64,000 nucleotides of DNA from Gottfriedia sp002574545 (GTDB taxonomy: Bacteria; Bacillota; Bacilli; Bacillales; Bacillaceae_G), in assembly GCA_052180195.1 (NCBI GenBank), contig CP197469.1; one strand, given 5' to 3'. This document shows positions 36,754 through 44,533 of this stretch, one piece after another. A program made the position numbers and the translations under genes. Below the pieces are notes generated by a model. It saw only the letters and a list, made by a program, of their open reading frames with translations, made no database searches and was not told the DNA's origin. Numbering within the stretch: position 1 is the stretch's first letter; every line of letters begins with the position of its first letter.

Positions 36754-36948
36754 ATGTCACAACAATTTGACAATTTACCTGATTATGAATTATTAGGGAA
36801 TGATCCAGCATTATCTTTGCATGAACTGTCGTATCATTATGATATGAGTTTTAATGATATTGCTGAAATTAGAGGAATCTCTGTAGAAGATTTAGTAAAT
36901 TACTATCAGACAAACGCTTCTCAAGATTCATTATTTTATTTTGAATAA
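36754..36948 (+). CDS. Small acidic protein of unknown function, 64 aa
   Basis: ATG 36754 is preceded by AAAGGAAGTG at 6-8 bases. The sequence (SQQFDNLPDYELLGNDPALSLHELSYHYDMSFNDIAEIRGISVEDLVNYY) contains a short helix-turn-helix-like segment (MSFNDIAEIRGISVEDLVNYY). It follows the XRE gene at 131 bases with its own terminator after it. Function not recognised. Confidence 0.6.
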   Translation: MSQQFDNLPDYELLGNDPALSLHELSYHYDMSFNDIAEIRGISVEDLVNYYQTNASQDSLFYFE

Positions 36949-36957
36949 TATATCCAT

Positions 36958-36998
36958 AAAGCTGAACCAATCTATATTGGAGTCGGCTTTTTTTCATA
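36958..36998 (+). terminator. Rho-independent terminator
   Basis: AAAGCTGA...CCAAT / ATTGG...TCGGCTTT stem with one internal mismatch, then seven T. Confidence 0.8.
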
Positions 36999-37115
36999 AA
37001 CAAATTATCTACTTATTACATTAAAAAAATTGTGAGATTAATAGAATTTTAGATAGATTTAACATGTCGCATTTTAAGATTAAAAAAGAAAGTTAAGCCA
37101 TTTTTAGACTTAACT

Positions 37116-37649
37116 TCAATTTTTCTTTTTTGTTTTTAGTCGCCACATATTACATACCATAAATTTACCTATTGGATATTCAAAATTACATTTTTTAATA
37201 AACTTAAAATTTAACTTTTCACATATTTTATTCGATGGAATGTTATTAGCGGCAGGAAAAGCGTGAATGTATTTATGCTTCGTTTCTTTTTGTGCCTTCT
37301 TTATAGCTTTTTTTACTGCGATTGTTGCGATACCTCTTCGTTGAAATTGAGGTAAAATACTCCAACCAATTTCACAAACAAGTTTACCATCCCATATGCG
37401 ATTCCAATAGCCAACAGTTCCAATTTTTGTTCTATATGGAAGCAAAATGATCGCAAACATTTGACCTGTACCTATTCGGCTCATTTCAAGATAATGATTA
37501 TGCCGACTCACAATTTCTTTCAAATTTTCAAGTCCTCCAAGATATTTCATCATACTATTCGTATTTGATGACAGAAGTAAATTAAGATCTGCTTCGTTCC
37601 ATGGCTCGATTTGAATGGTTGATTCATCTATTTTTGACAATAAATTCAC
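37116..37649 (-). CDS. GNAT family N-acetyltransferase
   Basis: A 177-residue acetyltransferase of the Acetyltransf_3 type. Motif A is CEIGWSILPQFQRRGIATIAVKKAIKKA (about residues 90-117), with QRRGIA as the acetyl-CoA pyrophosphate loop; AFPAANNIPSNKICEKLNFKFIKK is motif B. The C-terminus is lysine-rich. Substrate unknown. The 350-base gap upstream (37650-37998) holds no gene, only promoter-like AT-rich DNA and the leader of the LLM oxidoreductase gene. Confidence 0.85.
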   Translation of the reverse strand: MNLLSKIDESTIQIEPWNEADLNLLLSSNTNSMMKYLGGLENLKEIVSRHNHYLEMSRIGTGQMFAIILLPYRTKIGTVGYWNRIWDGKLVCEIGWSILPQFQRRGIATIAVKKAIKKAQKETKHKYIHAFPAANNIPSNKICEKLNFKFIKKCNFEYPIGKFMVCNMWRLKTKKKN

Positions 37650-37998
37650 TCCATCTATATAGTAAAAAGAATCATAATAAGATTGTATTCTAAAGTGAAG
37701 ATGATATCTCTAATTAAAGAACACAAATTAAATAGGTTATGAAATTTTTTAATCATGAACACAACACATAAATAAAAAAATAAGACTAGATATTTGTTTA
37801 AAGAGTGTTAAATTTTCATTGAATTTAATAACCACCGAAAATAATTCAATCCTCTTACTTCAAAACGCTAAAGCAACTTTGTTAGAATTTATCTCGAATT
37901 TGAGGTATATTTATTTTAATTAATAAAATATTGAAGTAAAACCTTTTAAAGGTTCTCAAGTTTGTTATAAATCTACATAAATTCGGAGGAATAGTTTA

Positions 37999-39048
37999 AT
38001 GGAAATAGGGATCAGTACTTTTGTAGAAACAACCCCTGATGTAAAAACAGGAGATGTAATAAGCCATGCAGAACGTTTACGTGAAGTGGTTGAGGAGATT
38101 ATTTTGGCAGATCAAGTTGGATTAGATGTATTTGGTGTAGGGGAACATCATCGTAATGATTTTGCAGCTTCATCGCCAGCTGTCGTACTAGCAGCAGCTG
38201 CTTCACAAACAAATCGTATTCGGCTAACAAGTGCTGTAACAGTACTTTCATCAGCGGATCCAGTAAGAGTCTTTCAAGATTTTGCTACGCTTGATGGTAT
38301 TTCGAATGGTCGGGCGGAAATCATGGCGGGACGTGGTTCATTTATCGAATCCTTTCCTTTATTTGGCTATAATTTAAACGACTATGATGAACTTTTTGAA
38401 GAAAAATTAGATTTACTCCTTAACTTGCAAAAATCTGAATTCGTAACGTGGAGTGGAAAACATCGCCCTGCCATTAACAATATTGGTATTTATCCGCGTC
38501 CAGTACAGGATCCTCTGCCAATTTGGATTGGAAGTGGGGGGAACAGGGAGTCGGTCGTCCGTGCTGGATTATTAGGACTTCCACTTGTACTAGCAATTAT
38601 AGGTGGTCGTCCAATTCAGTTCGCACCACTTGTTGAGCTTTATAAAAAAGCAGCTGCTCATGCTGGTCATGATGTAAACAAACTACAGGTTGCATCCCAT
38701 TCACACGGGTTCATCGCAGCGGATACGATGACTGCAGCTGATAAATTTTTCCCTTCAACACAGCAAGTCATGAATAAGCTTGGTAAGGAACGCGGTTGGG
38801 GAACATATGACCGAGCTGCATTCGATGCGGCAAGAAGTTTTGAAGGTGCACTTTATGTTGGTGATTCAAAAACAGTAGCAGAAAAAATCATCCACCTTCG
38901 TAAAAATGTAGGTATTACAAGATTTATGCTTCATGTACCAGTAGGATCGATGCCACATTTAGACGTAATGAAAGCAATCGAACTACTAGGCAAGGAAGTT
39001 GCACCAATCGTACGAGAAGAAATAGCAAAGTGGGAAGCAAATCAGTAA
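37999..39048 (+). CDS. LLM class flavin-dependent oxidoreductase (luciferase-like)
   Basis: A 349-residue TIM-barrel flavoenzyme of the bacterial-luciferase family. Typical blocks: MEIGISTFVETTPD, LADQVGLDVFGVGEHHRNDFAASSPAVVLAAAASQT, RLTSAVTVLSSADPVRVFQDFATLDGISNGRAEIMAGRGSF and PLPIWIGSGGNRESVVRAG. It should use FMNH2 and O2 on an unknown organic substrate. SD CGGAGGAA about 9 bases upstream. GC content and codon use are a little higher than in the neighbours, and no partner flavin reductase is adjacent. Confidence 0.92.
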   Translation: MEIGISTFVETTPDVKTGDVISHAERLREVVEEIILADQVGLDVFGVGEHHRNDFAASSPAVVLAAAASQTNRIRLTSAVTVLSSADPVRVFQDFATLDGISNGRAEIMAGRGSFIESFPLFGYNLNDYDELFEEKLDLLLNLQKSEFVTWSGKHRPAINNIGIYPRPVQDPLPIWIGSGGNRESVVRAGLLGLPLVLAIIGGRPIQFAPLVELYKKAAAHAGHDVNKLQVASHSHGFIAADTMTAADKFFPSTQQVMNKLGKERGWGTYDRAAFDAARSFEGALYVGDSKTVAEKIIHLRKNVGITRFMLHVPVGSMPHLDVMKAIELLGKEVAPIVREEIAKWEANQ

Positions 39049-39063
39049 CTGAAATAATGTAAG

Positions 39064-39093
39064 CTGTTTTCGATAAGAAGACAGTTTTTTTTA
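39064..39093 (+). terminator. Terminator after the LLM gene
   Basis: CTGTTTTC/GAAGACAG with loop GATAA and eight T. Confidence 0.8.
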
Positions 39094-39167
39094 GTGATCA
39101 AATAAAAAAACGTGATAATATTCCATCAAATGGAAAATAATATTGCTTAGTAAAGGAGGAGATCCAA

Positions 39168-39551
39168 CTGATAAGAAAAAATTGGCTCTCAGGATTAATT
39201 GTTATTTTGACGCTTGTGACATTCGCAATACCAGCAAATTTTATAGCTCATGCTGAATCAGAAGTTTCAGATACAACTAATCGAGCACAAACAATAGTAG
39301 TAGAGTTGAATGATGATTACTTTAACCCGAAAAACATCACAATTCCAAAAGGTACAAAAACAACTTTATTATTGAAAAATAAAGGGAGTAAACCACATAC
39401 TTTTACTGTGAAAATGCTCAATATTGATGTAGAAGTGCAACCAAAAACGGAAAAAACTATATCAGTGTTAGCAAATCAGGCAAATACATATGATCTTACT
39501 TGTAAATACCATTTTAATGTTGGAATGGTAGGAAAAGTAATCGTAAAATAA
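39168..39551 (+). CDS. Secreted cupredoxin-domain protein with a probable CTG start
   Basis: A 127-residue exported copper protein. Signal peptide IRKNWLSGLIVILTLVTFAI with cleavage near AHA-ESE. The mature cupredoxin domain has the type-1 copper ligands His in KPHTFTV, Cys and His in LTCKYHFNVGM, and Met in the same block. Start: AAAGGAGG (39152-39159) is followed after 8 bases by CTG 39168; no ATG, GTG or TTG occurs at a suitable distance, and the next TTG (39207) would remove half of the signal peptide. An ATA directly follows the CTG. The role is probably electron transfer or copper handling at the cell surface. Confidence 0.82.
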   Translation: MIRKNWLSGLIVILTLVTFAIPANFIAHAESEVSDTTNRAQTIVVELNDDYFNPKNITIPKGTKTTLLLKNKGSKPHTFTVKMLNIDVEVQPKTEKTISVLANQANTYDLTCKYHFNVGMVGKVIVK

Positions 39552-39620
39552 AGTCATGGCTACTCTGTAAAATTAAGGGTAAGTGAATGTACCTTTTTAT
39601 ATAAAGAGTGGATGTTTGTC

Positions 39621-39641
39621 TTTAATGTCACACATTAAATA
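39621..39641. repeat. Left terminal near-palindrome (candidate recombination core)
   Basis: TTTAATGTCACACATTAAAT; matches 48631-48649 in direct orientation at 16 of 18 bases (AC replaced by TG in the centre), and in inverted orientation at 16 of 17. Confidence 0.5.
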
Positions 39642-39647
39642 GTAATT

Positions 39648-39685
39648 AAGTACATCACTTAAATATAGTGGTGTACTTTTTTATT
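39648..39685. terminator. Terminator just inside the left end
   Basis: AAGTACATCAC/GTGGTGTACTT with one G-T pair, followed by TTTTTTATT. It shields the element from outside transcription. Confidence 0.75.
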
Positions 39686-39707
39686 AATTAGACCTCTAAA
39701 TGACCTC

Positions 39708-39722
39708 ATTTACTACCACAAC
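39708..39722. repeat. Left copy of 15-bp inverted motif
   Basis: ATTTACTACCACAAC; the reverse complement of 48546-48560 is ATTTACTACAACAAC (14 of 15). Possible recombinase arm site. Confidence 0.5.
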
Positions 39723-39742
39723 TATGCAAAATAGTTAATTAT

Positions 39743-39771
39743 TTACAACGACAATTATGTTGCACTATAAT
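39743..39771 (+). promoter_or_regulatory. Promoter of the transposition operon
   Basis: TTACAA (39743-39748) and a perfect TATAAT (39766-39771) at 17-base spacing, 47 bases before the HTH gene. Confidence 0.7.
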
Positions 39772-39817
39772 AAGAACGTATATTCCCATAACGTTAATTT
39801 TTATAAGGGGTGTTAGA

Positions 39818-40366
39818 ATGACGAAAGTATATTCAGTAAAAGAGGTAGCTGATTTACTAGGAAAACACGAGGAAACAATAAAACGGTGGCTTCGTTCTGG
39901 TAAATTACCTAATTCATTTAGAAATAGTGACAAAGAAGGATGGAAAATTCCTGAAAGTGACTTATTAAATTTAAACAAAGTTGTTGTTCCCGTCGGAACA
40001 ATTGAACAATTAGAAGTGGAACCTGATGCTGATGAGACAGATTTAGTCAAATTGGCATACGAAGCTGTTACCCTTACTTCTCCTACCGGTGATATTCTAT
40101 CAGTTCTATCTATTATAGGAATTAAACGAACGTTGGAGATACTTCTTATAATGCAGCAATCCACATCAAAAGTTAAAAATCCTGACGGATTTATTAAAAA
40201 AGCAGTTCGTGAGAACTGGAGCCCTACTTCTGTTCCAGTAAAATTACCAAAAAAACAAAGCAAAAGAATCTATGACTTATCACAGAAGGACATCAGTAAT
40301 GTTGCAGAGTCAAATGATGAACCTTTTAAGCGAAGGGTTCCTTTTTATAATTGGCTTGAGGAATAA
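39818..40366 (+). CDS. Excisionase/MerR-like HTH protein of the transposon
   Basis: A 182-residue protein. Residues 4-50 form a winged HTH of the excisionase family (YSVKEVADLLGKHEETIKRWLRSGKLPNSFRNSDKEGWKIPESDLLNL). The remainder is unrecognised, with a helical middle (DILSVLSIIGIKRTLEILLIM) and a C-terminus FKRRVPFYNWLEE. SD AAGGGGTG. It opens the recombinase operon (37 bases to the next start) and so is likely its regulator or an accessory factor directing recombination. It shares the HTH type with the double-HTH protein at 54331, which also sits next to a tyrosine recombinase. Confidence 0.8.
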   Translation: MTKVYSVKEVADLLGKHEETIKRWLRSGKLPNSFRNSDKEGWKIPESDLLNLNKVVVPVGTIEQLEVEPDADETDLVKLAYEAVTLTSPTGDILSVLSIIGIKRTLEILLIMQQSTSKVKNPDGFIKKAVRENWSPTSVPVKLPKKQSKRIYDLSQKDISNVAESNDEPFKRRVPFYNWLEE

Positions 40367-40403
40367 GTGATTAACAATATTTAAAAGTGAGTAGGTGATT
40401 TAT

Positions 40404-41753
40404 ATGGGAAACTACCAATACCATTATTGCCCCAAAGGGATTGAAAGTCGCTATGAATTATTGGTCTTTGATGGTGAATGGGAGCCTTTTTTACCTTTGA
40501 CGGATCATTATCACGATTGCATAGGCAGAATAGATAAAAGCTCTGCACTCTCGTATTTGAAATGTCTTCTACCTTTCTTTAGGTGGCTAGATGAGTCGAG
40601 TAATTACCAGGGGAATCGGGTTAGGTGGGATGAACCTCCTGATGCCATACGAGTAGCAATAGAAGATTATCTTATGAATGAGATGAACTGCAAAGTACGT
40701 GAAAAAGACACCTTTCGGTTTGTTAATCGAACAAGCAAAAGTCCCAATACAGTAAACCGTTTTCTCTCTGCATTGAAATCATTCTATAAATCTCTAATTC
40801 GATTAAACCAGTACAACTATTCGAATCCTTTGATTGATTCTTATGCAATTCTAGACGAATATAAAAGTCAAACTGTAGGTGTAAGAAAGGATAAGCCACG
40901 TATGCCATCTGAAGCAGGAACGGAAGATGCTGTGACACATAGAAGGTTGACTGATTCATATTTTAAGCTAATTAACGAGGAGTGGCAGCCTGAAATTATT
41001 GATGATCCTTACCTCCCTTCTCAGGTCTATCAAGCAGGAAAAAAGGTAAACTGGTCACAAAGGGAAATGGTTATTGCACGTATGCTTTTTGAAACAGGAG
41101 CAAGAGCAACAGAGGTTATCGAATTAACTATTGGTGATTATCGCTCGCGTAAAAGTTTTCAAGAAGCCAGTACGTTTAATAAAGGAAGTCACGGAAGAAG
41201 GGTTAAGTTCCTTAGATTTAGCAAAGATACAGTAAAATTACTAATGCGATATATTAATAAAGAACGAATCCAGTATGATGTAACTCAATGCACATTTGAA
41301 GTATTACCAAATGAAGCTCCTATATTCCTTACGGAACTAGGGACACCCTTATCATATGAAGCTTGGTATTATCACTGGAGCAGAGCCATAGAAGAATGCA
41401 AGATTAAGTTAAATCCTCATAAAACAAGGCATTGGTTTGTTACTACTAGATTACGAGAGATATACAATATTTCCAAAACAGAAGCTGAAATTAAACATCG
41501 GACAAATGAACTTATTAAGTATATAAAATGGAAAAATGCTGATACCATAAAAGTTTACGAACATTATTTTGATGAAGAAAAACATCGTGAGTCACACGAT
41601 CAAATGTTGGACAATATGGCAGAGTTAGAAAAAGAGTATATAGAGCAAATGAAATACAACCGAAAGAAAAAAACTAATTTAACAGTTTTGGAAAGTAGTA
41701 AAGTTGTTGAAATAGATTCTGAACTAGAAGACTTCTTTGATGGATTGGAGTGA
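40404..41753 (+). CDS. tnpA: Tyrosine recombinase, TnpA-like of Tn554 family
   Basis: A 449-residue site-specific recombinase. The catalytic residues are Arg in ETGARATEVIEL (about residue 230), the HxxR box in LNPHKTRHWFVTTRL (about 337) and the Tyr in TIKVYEHYFDEEK (about 390). The N-terminal SAM-like core-binding domain spans about residues 50-150 (PFFRWLDES, SALKSFYKSLI). It is longer than Tn554 TnpA (361 residues). ATG 40404 has AGGTG at 6 bases; a GTG 9 bases earlier is part of the SD. Its end overlaps the start region of the next recombinase. Confidence 0.88.
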   Translation: MGNYQYHYCPKGIESRYELLVFDGEWEPFLPLTDHYHDCIGRIDKSSALSYLKCLLPFFRWLDESSNYQGNRVRWDEPPDAIRVAIEDYLMNEMNCKVREKDTFRFVNRTSKSPNTVNRFLSALKSFYKSLIRLNQYNYSNPLIDSYAILDEYKSQTVGVRKDKPRMPSEAGTEDAVTHRRLTDSYFKLINEEWQPEIIDDPYLPSQVYQAGKKVNWSQREMVIARMLFETGARATEVIELTIGDYRSRKSFQEASTFNKGSHGRRVKFLRFSKDTVKLLMRYINKERIQYDVTQCTFEVLPNEAPIFLTELGTPLSYEAWYYHWSRAIEECKIKLNPHKTRHWFVTTRLREIYNISKTEAEIKHRTNELIKYIKWKNADTIKVYEHYFDEEKHRESHDQMLDNMAELEKEYIEQMKYNRKKKTNLTVLESSKVVEIDSELEDFFDGLE

Positions 41754-41758
41754 TTTCT

Positions 41759-43894
41759 TTGACAATAATAACCCTTAAACCTCAATCACCTTTTTACGAG
41801 CAACTATGGGGTAAAGTTGATGACCAACTTTTGCATTTTTGTGATGTGAGAGGCATTTTTTTGCTTGACAAAATGGATGAAAAATATTTGAAATACTATA
41901 TTAATAATGTGTTAGACCAACCTTGGAACAATCATTTATACCTTGCTATGCTAGTTTATATAGAAAAGAGATCAGATGTTGCGACGATAGAAGAAATAAT
42001 CAAAGTCATTAACACACGCTTATGCAATTTATTTGAATGCTTTGGTTTAATAAGAATGGACGACTTTGATACCGAAACACATATGTATCAATACCTTAAA
42101 GGTTCAATTTTTGAAGAACACTCAGATGGTATGAGGGCAAGATTATTGAGTTGTTATAGAACTTGTTCTTATGTGACTAGAAAATGGGTTGTAACAAAAA
42201 TACTTCAAGAACATCAAGGATACTTTCATCGATTTATACTTCCAATGCCTTCTTACGATTCAAGAGATTTCTCTTTTACTAGGGCAGCCAATGAACAAGC
42301 AAAAAACACTCGCAAGAGTGAGACAGACGCAATTGTTCCTTTGCTTCCTCGGATCCGAGCAGAAGGACATTTTCGTTGGAATCAAATAAATCGCCTGCGG
42401 CAAGCTTATTTTAAAGCTTGTGAGCAAGCGAAAACAGCTAATGTTAAGTTACCTTTAGGTTTCCATTACGATGAACCTGAACGGGTTGGTGAACGCTTTT
42501 ATTTTCGCCTGTGGGACAAACCTTCGTTTGTATTGAATCACCAAGACTCTTTCAATAAATATACTTTAAAAGCAGCAATAAATCATACAGGTAGTTATTC
42601 AGATGAAAACAATTATTACTTCGTAGAGTTTGTTAAAGCCGAGAGTTTTGAAGATAATGAAGAAGCTGAAGGGCTATGGTTCACAGACCTTTTTGAATAT
42701 GATGTTATTGGGCAATGGTATCAAAAAGCCAACGATGAAGTAATTAATCGTAAACGTGAACTGTTTTATTCGTGGGGTTATGGTGATGAAAATTTTAATA
42801 GTAATCCTGCACCATTTTTCTCCGCACATAAAGGAATACTCACACCAAGCAATTTTGTTTCTCGTCATAAAAACAAAGCCGAAGGAATTTTATTTGATGT
42901 GGATCCTATATATGCAGCAGCAACCTTCGGTTTATTGGCATTAGATATATGCACTACCACAGGTGCTAGATTAAATGAATTATTACAAATTAATAATACG
43001 AAAGAATGTATCCATAGAGTAAAAGTTGACAATAAATTGCGTTTTTCTTTTTATGCTATTTCAAAAGGACGTGACGAATTAGAACCTTTTTATATCAGCG
43101 AACAAACAATGAGAATAATACAATCGGTTGGGTTGATGTTAAAAACTCATTATGGCACTGAAAAAATCCCAAGCGTTAAATATCGTTATGAACGAAAACA
43201 TCTATTTCCCAATGCTAAACCTTATTTTTTTCAGTATCACAATAAAGCATTAAGAAAAGATGCGATTTGGTCATCTATTCGTTTTTTATTACACGGTCAA
43301 CAAATAGAAACACAAGAAGGAAAAGCTGTTGTAGTGAAACCGCACCTTTTACGCCACGCTTTTGCCACAGAAGCTGTTCAGCGACAAAAGTTACCGATTG
43401 ACATCGTAGCAAAGATATTACACCAAAGAGATGTAGGTGTAACTGGGTATTATTCTGAGCCCACACCAAGCCAAGTTGCAGAATCAGTAAGTGATTTGCA
43501 CGATGTTATATCTGATTATATAGATATTGATGAAGCTGTATTGCGAAATCCTGAAGAACTTGAAAAAGAACTTGAGGAATATAAAGAAAAAGTTGGTGTA
43601 TTTAATAATGTCGTAGGTGGAACGTGTGTTACTAATCAAGTTTGTCCAGTTAAAATGGCTTGTTTAGGTTGCCAAGCAAAAATCCCACAACCCGAGAAGA
43701 AACACGAATTATTAGAAGTTATTGAACTATCAAAAGATATGGAGAAACGATATAGTGCAATGGGTTTAACTGTTGATGCTAAAAAAGCAAAAACGATGCG
43801 TAAATATGCCCGTGATGAATTAAAAGAAATTGATCTTATTGAAAAGTATAGGGAGGAACAAAAATATGAGCCAGACATTCAATTCAAAAAATGA
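41759..43894 (+). CDS. tnpB: Large tyrosine recombinase, TnpB-like of Tn554 family
   Basis: A 711-residue site-specific recombinase. Catalytic Arg in TTGARLNELLQIN (about residue 402), HLLRHAFATEAVQRQ (about 530), His in KILHQRDVG and Tyr in VGVTGYYSEPTPSQ. A long N-terminal extension (about 380 residues) and a C-terminal cysteine cluster (GTCVTNQVCPVKMACLGC, about 623-640), a probable zinc-binding motif, mark it as TnpB-type rather than XerC/D. TTG 41759 is chosen: GGAG at 41747-41750 is 8 bases away, while the in-frame GTG at 41750 overlaps it. Overlaps the next gene by 29 bases. Confidence 0.88.
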   Translation: MTIITLKPQSPFYEQLWGKVDDQLLHFCDVRGIFLLDKMDEKYLKYYINNVLDQPWNNHLYLAMLVYIEKRSDVATIEEIIKVINTRLCNLFECFGLIRMDDFDTETHMYQYLKGSIFEEHSDGMRARLLSCYRTCSYVTRKWVVTKILQEHQGYFHRFILPMPSYDSRDFSFTRAANEQAKNTRKSETDAIVPLLPRIRAEGHFRWNQINRLRQAYFKACEQAKTANVKLPLGFHYDEPERVGERFYFRLWDKPSFVLNHQDSFNKYTLKAAINHTGSYSDENNYYFVEFVKAESFEDNEEAEGLWFTDLFEYDVIGQWYQKANDEVINRKRELFYSWGYGDENFNSNPAPFFSAHKGILTPSNFVSRHKNKAEGILFDVDPIYAAATFGLLALDICTTTGARLNELLQINNTKECIHRVKVDNKLRFSFYAISKGRDELEPFYISEQTMRIIQSVGLMLKTHYGTEKIPSVKYRYERKHLFPNAKPYFFQYHNKALRKDAIWSSIRFLLHGQQIETQEGKAVVVKPHLLRHAFATEAVQRQKLPIDIVAKILHQRDVGVTGYYSEPTPSQVAESVSDLHDVISDYIDIDEAVLRNPEELEKELEEYKEKVGVFNNVVGGTCVTNQVCPVKMACLGCQAKIPQPEKKHELLEVIELSKDMEKRYSAMGLTVDAKKAKTMRKYARDELKEIDLIEKYREEQKYEPDIQFKK

Positions 43895-44339
43895 ACCAGT
43901 TTGGCTTAAAGAAAGTCATCAAATTCGTAGTAATCGTTCAGTACAAATAGGTAAACAATCAATTGATGAATTGATTACAAAAGGTGCTCCTATCACTTAT
44001 ACAACAATCGCTAAACAATCAAAAGAAATTGATCCCGAAGGGAAAGGAATTCATCCAAACACCATCCGTACAAACGAACATTTATATGAATATTACAAGA
44101 AACATAGTAAAACTCATAAGCAAAAAAAAAATAGCCAAAATAGAAAATTTAACCGTTCAATTACCACCGAGGACATTGAATTTCATAAAATAAAACCAAA
44201 CCGTAATCTGGATGGTCTACAAAAAAAATATATGAAATTATCTAAGGAAGAACTTATGCAAAGACTAATTCTAGCGGAAGAATATATTGCGGAAAATAAT
44301 ACTAAATGGGTTTCGAATTTCTTTGAATCGTTTAAGTAA
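43866..44339 (+). CDS. tnpC: TnpC-like accessory transposition protein
   Basis: A 157-residue very basic protein (SHQIRSNRSVQIGKQSIDELITKGAPITYTTIAKQSKEIDPEGKGIHPNTIRTNEHLYEYYKKH) with a C-terminal helix (KKYMKLSKEELMQRLILAEEYIAEN). Position third after two tyrosine recombinases, length and basic HTH-like region match TnpC of Tn554, which sets orientation and frequency of transposition. ATG 43866 has AGGGAGGAAC 5-8 bases upstream and overlaps the end of the tnpB gene by 29 bases, so it is translationally coupled. Confidence 0.82.
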   Translation: MSQTFNSKNEPVWLKESHQIRSNRSVQIGKQSIDELITKGAPITYTTIAKQSKEIDPEGKGIHPNTIRTNEHLYEYYKKHSKTHKQKKNSQNRKFNRSITTEDIEFHKIKPNRNLDGLQKKYMKLSKEELMQRLILAEEYIAENNTKWVSNFFESFK

Positions 44340-44357
44340 TTTAAGTTGAAGGTTATG

Positions 44358-44386
44358 TTGAAGTATATTGTTGATTTTCTTATGCA
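44358..44386 (+). promoter_or_regulatory. Putative promoter of the first MFS pump
   Basis: TTGAAG (44358-44363) and TATGCA (44381-44386) at 17-base spacing. A transcript from here would have a leader of about 140 nt before the pump start codon. Confidence 0.45.
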
Positions 44387-44460
44387 ACTAAAAGGTGGTG
44401 TGGTTCATAAGGAAAGGACTATTTATTTAAATAAAGAATAGAAATATATATAACAAAATG

Positions 44461-44533
44461 AAGGAGTGAATCCAATGTAAACCCTTTTACTTTTTTTAGT
44501 CATATGAATAACTAAATAAAGGGGTTGTCTAAG
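44461..44533 (+). promoter_or_regulatory. Translational attenuator with an AUG-UAA sensor ORF
   Basis: AAGGAG (44461-44466) is placed 8 bases before ATG TAA (44475-44480): a perfectly spaced ribosome site for a start-stop ORF. The stop overlaps a stem: AACCCTTTT (44480-44488) pairs with AAAGGGGTT (44518-44526), enclosing a second stem TTTAGT/ACTAAA. The right arm is the SD of the pump gene (AAAGGGG, 44518-44524). A ribosome held at AUG-UAA would block the left arm and free the pump SD. This is the layout of drug-induced attenuators of erm, cat and mef-type genes, but with no peptide to encode. Confidence 0.65.
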
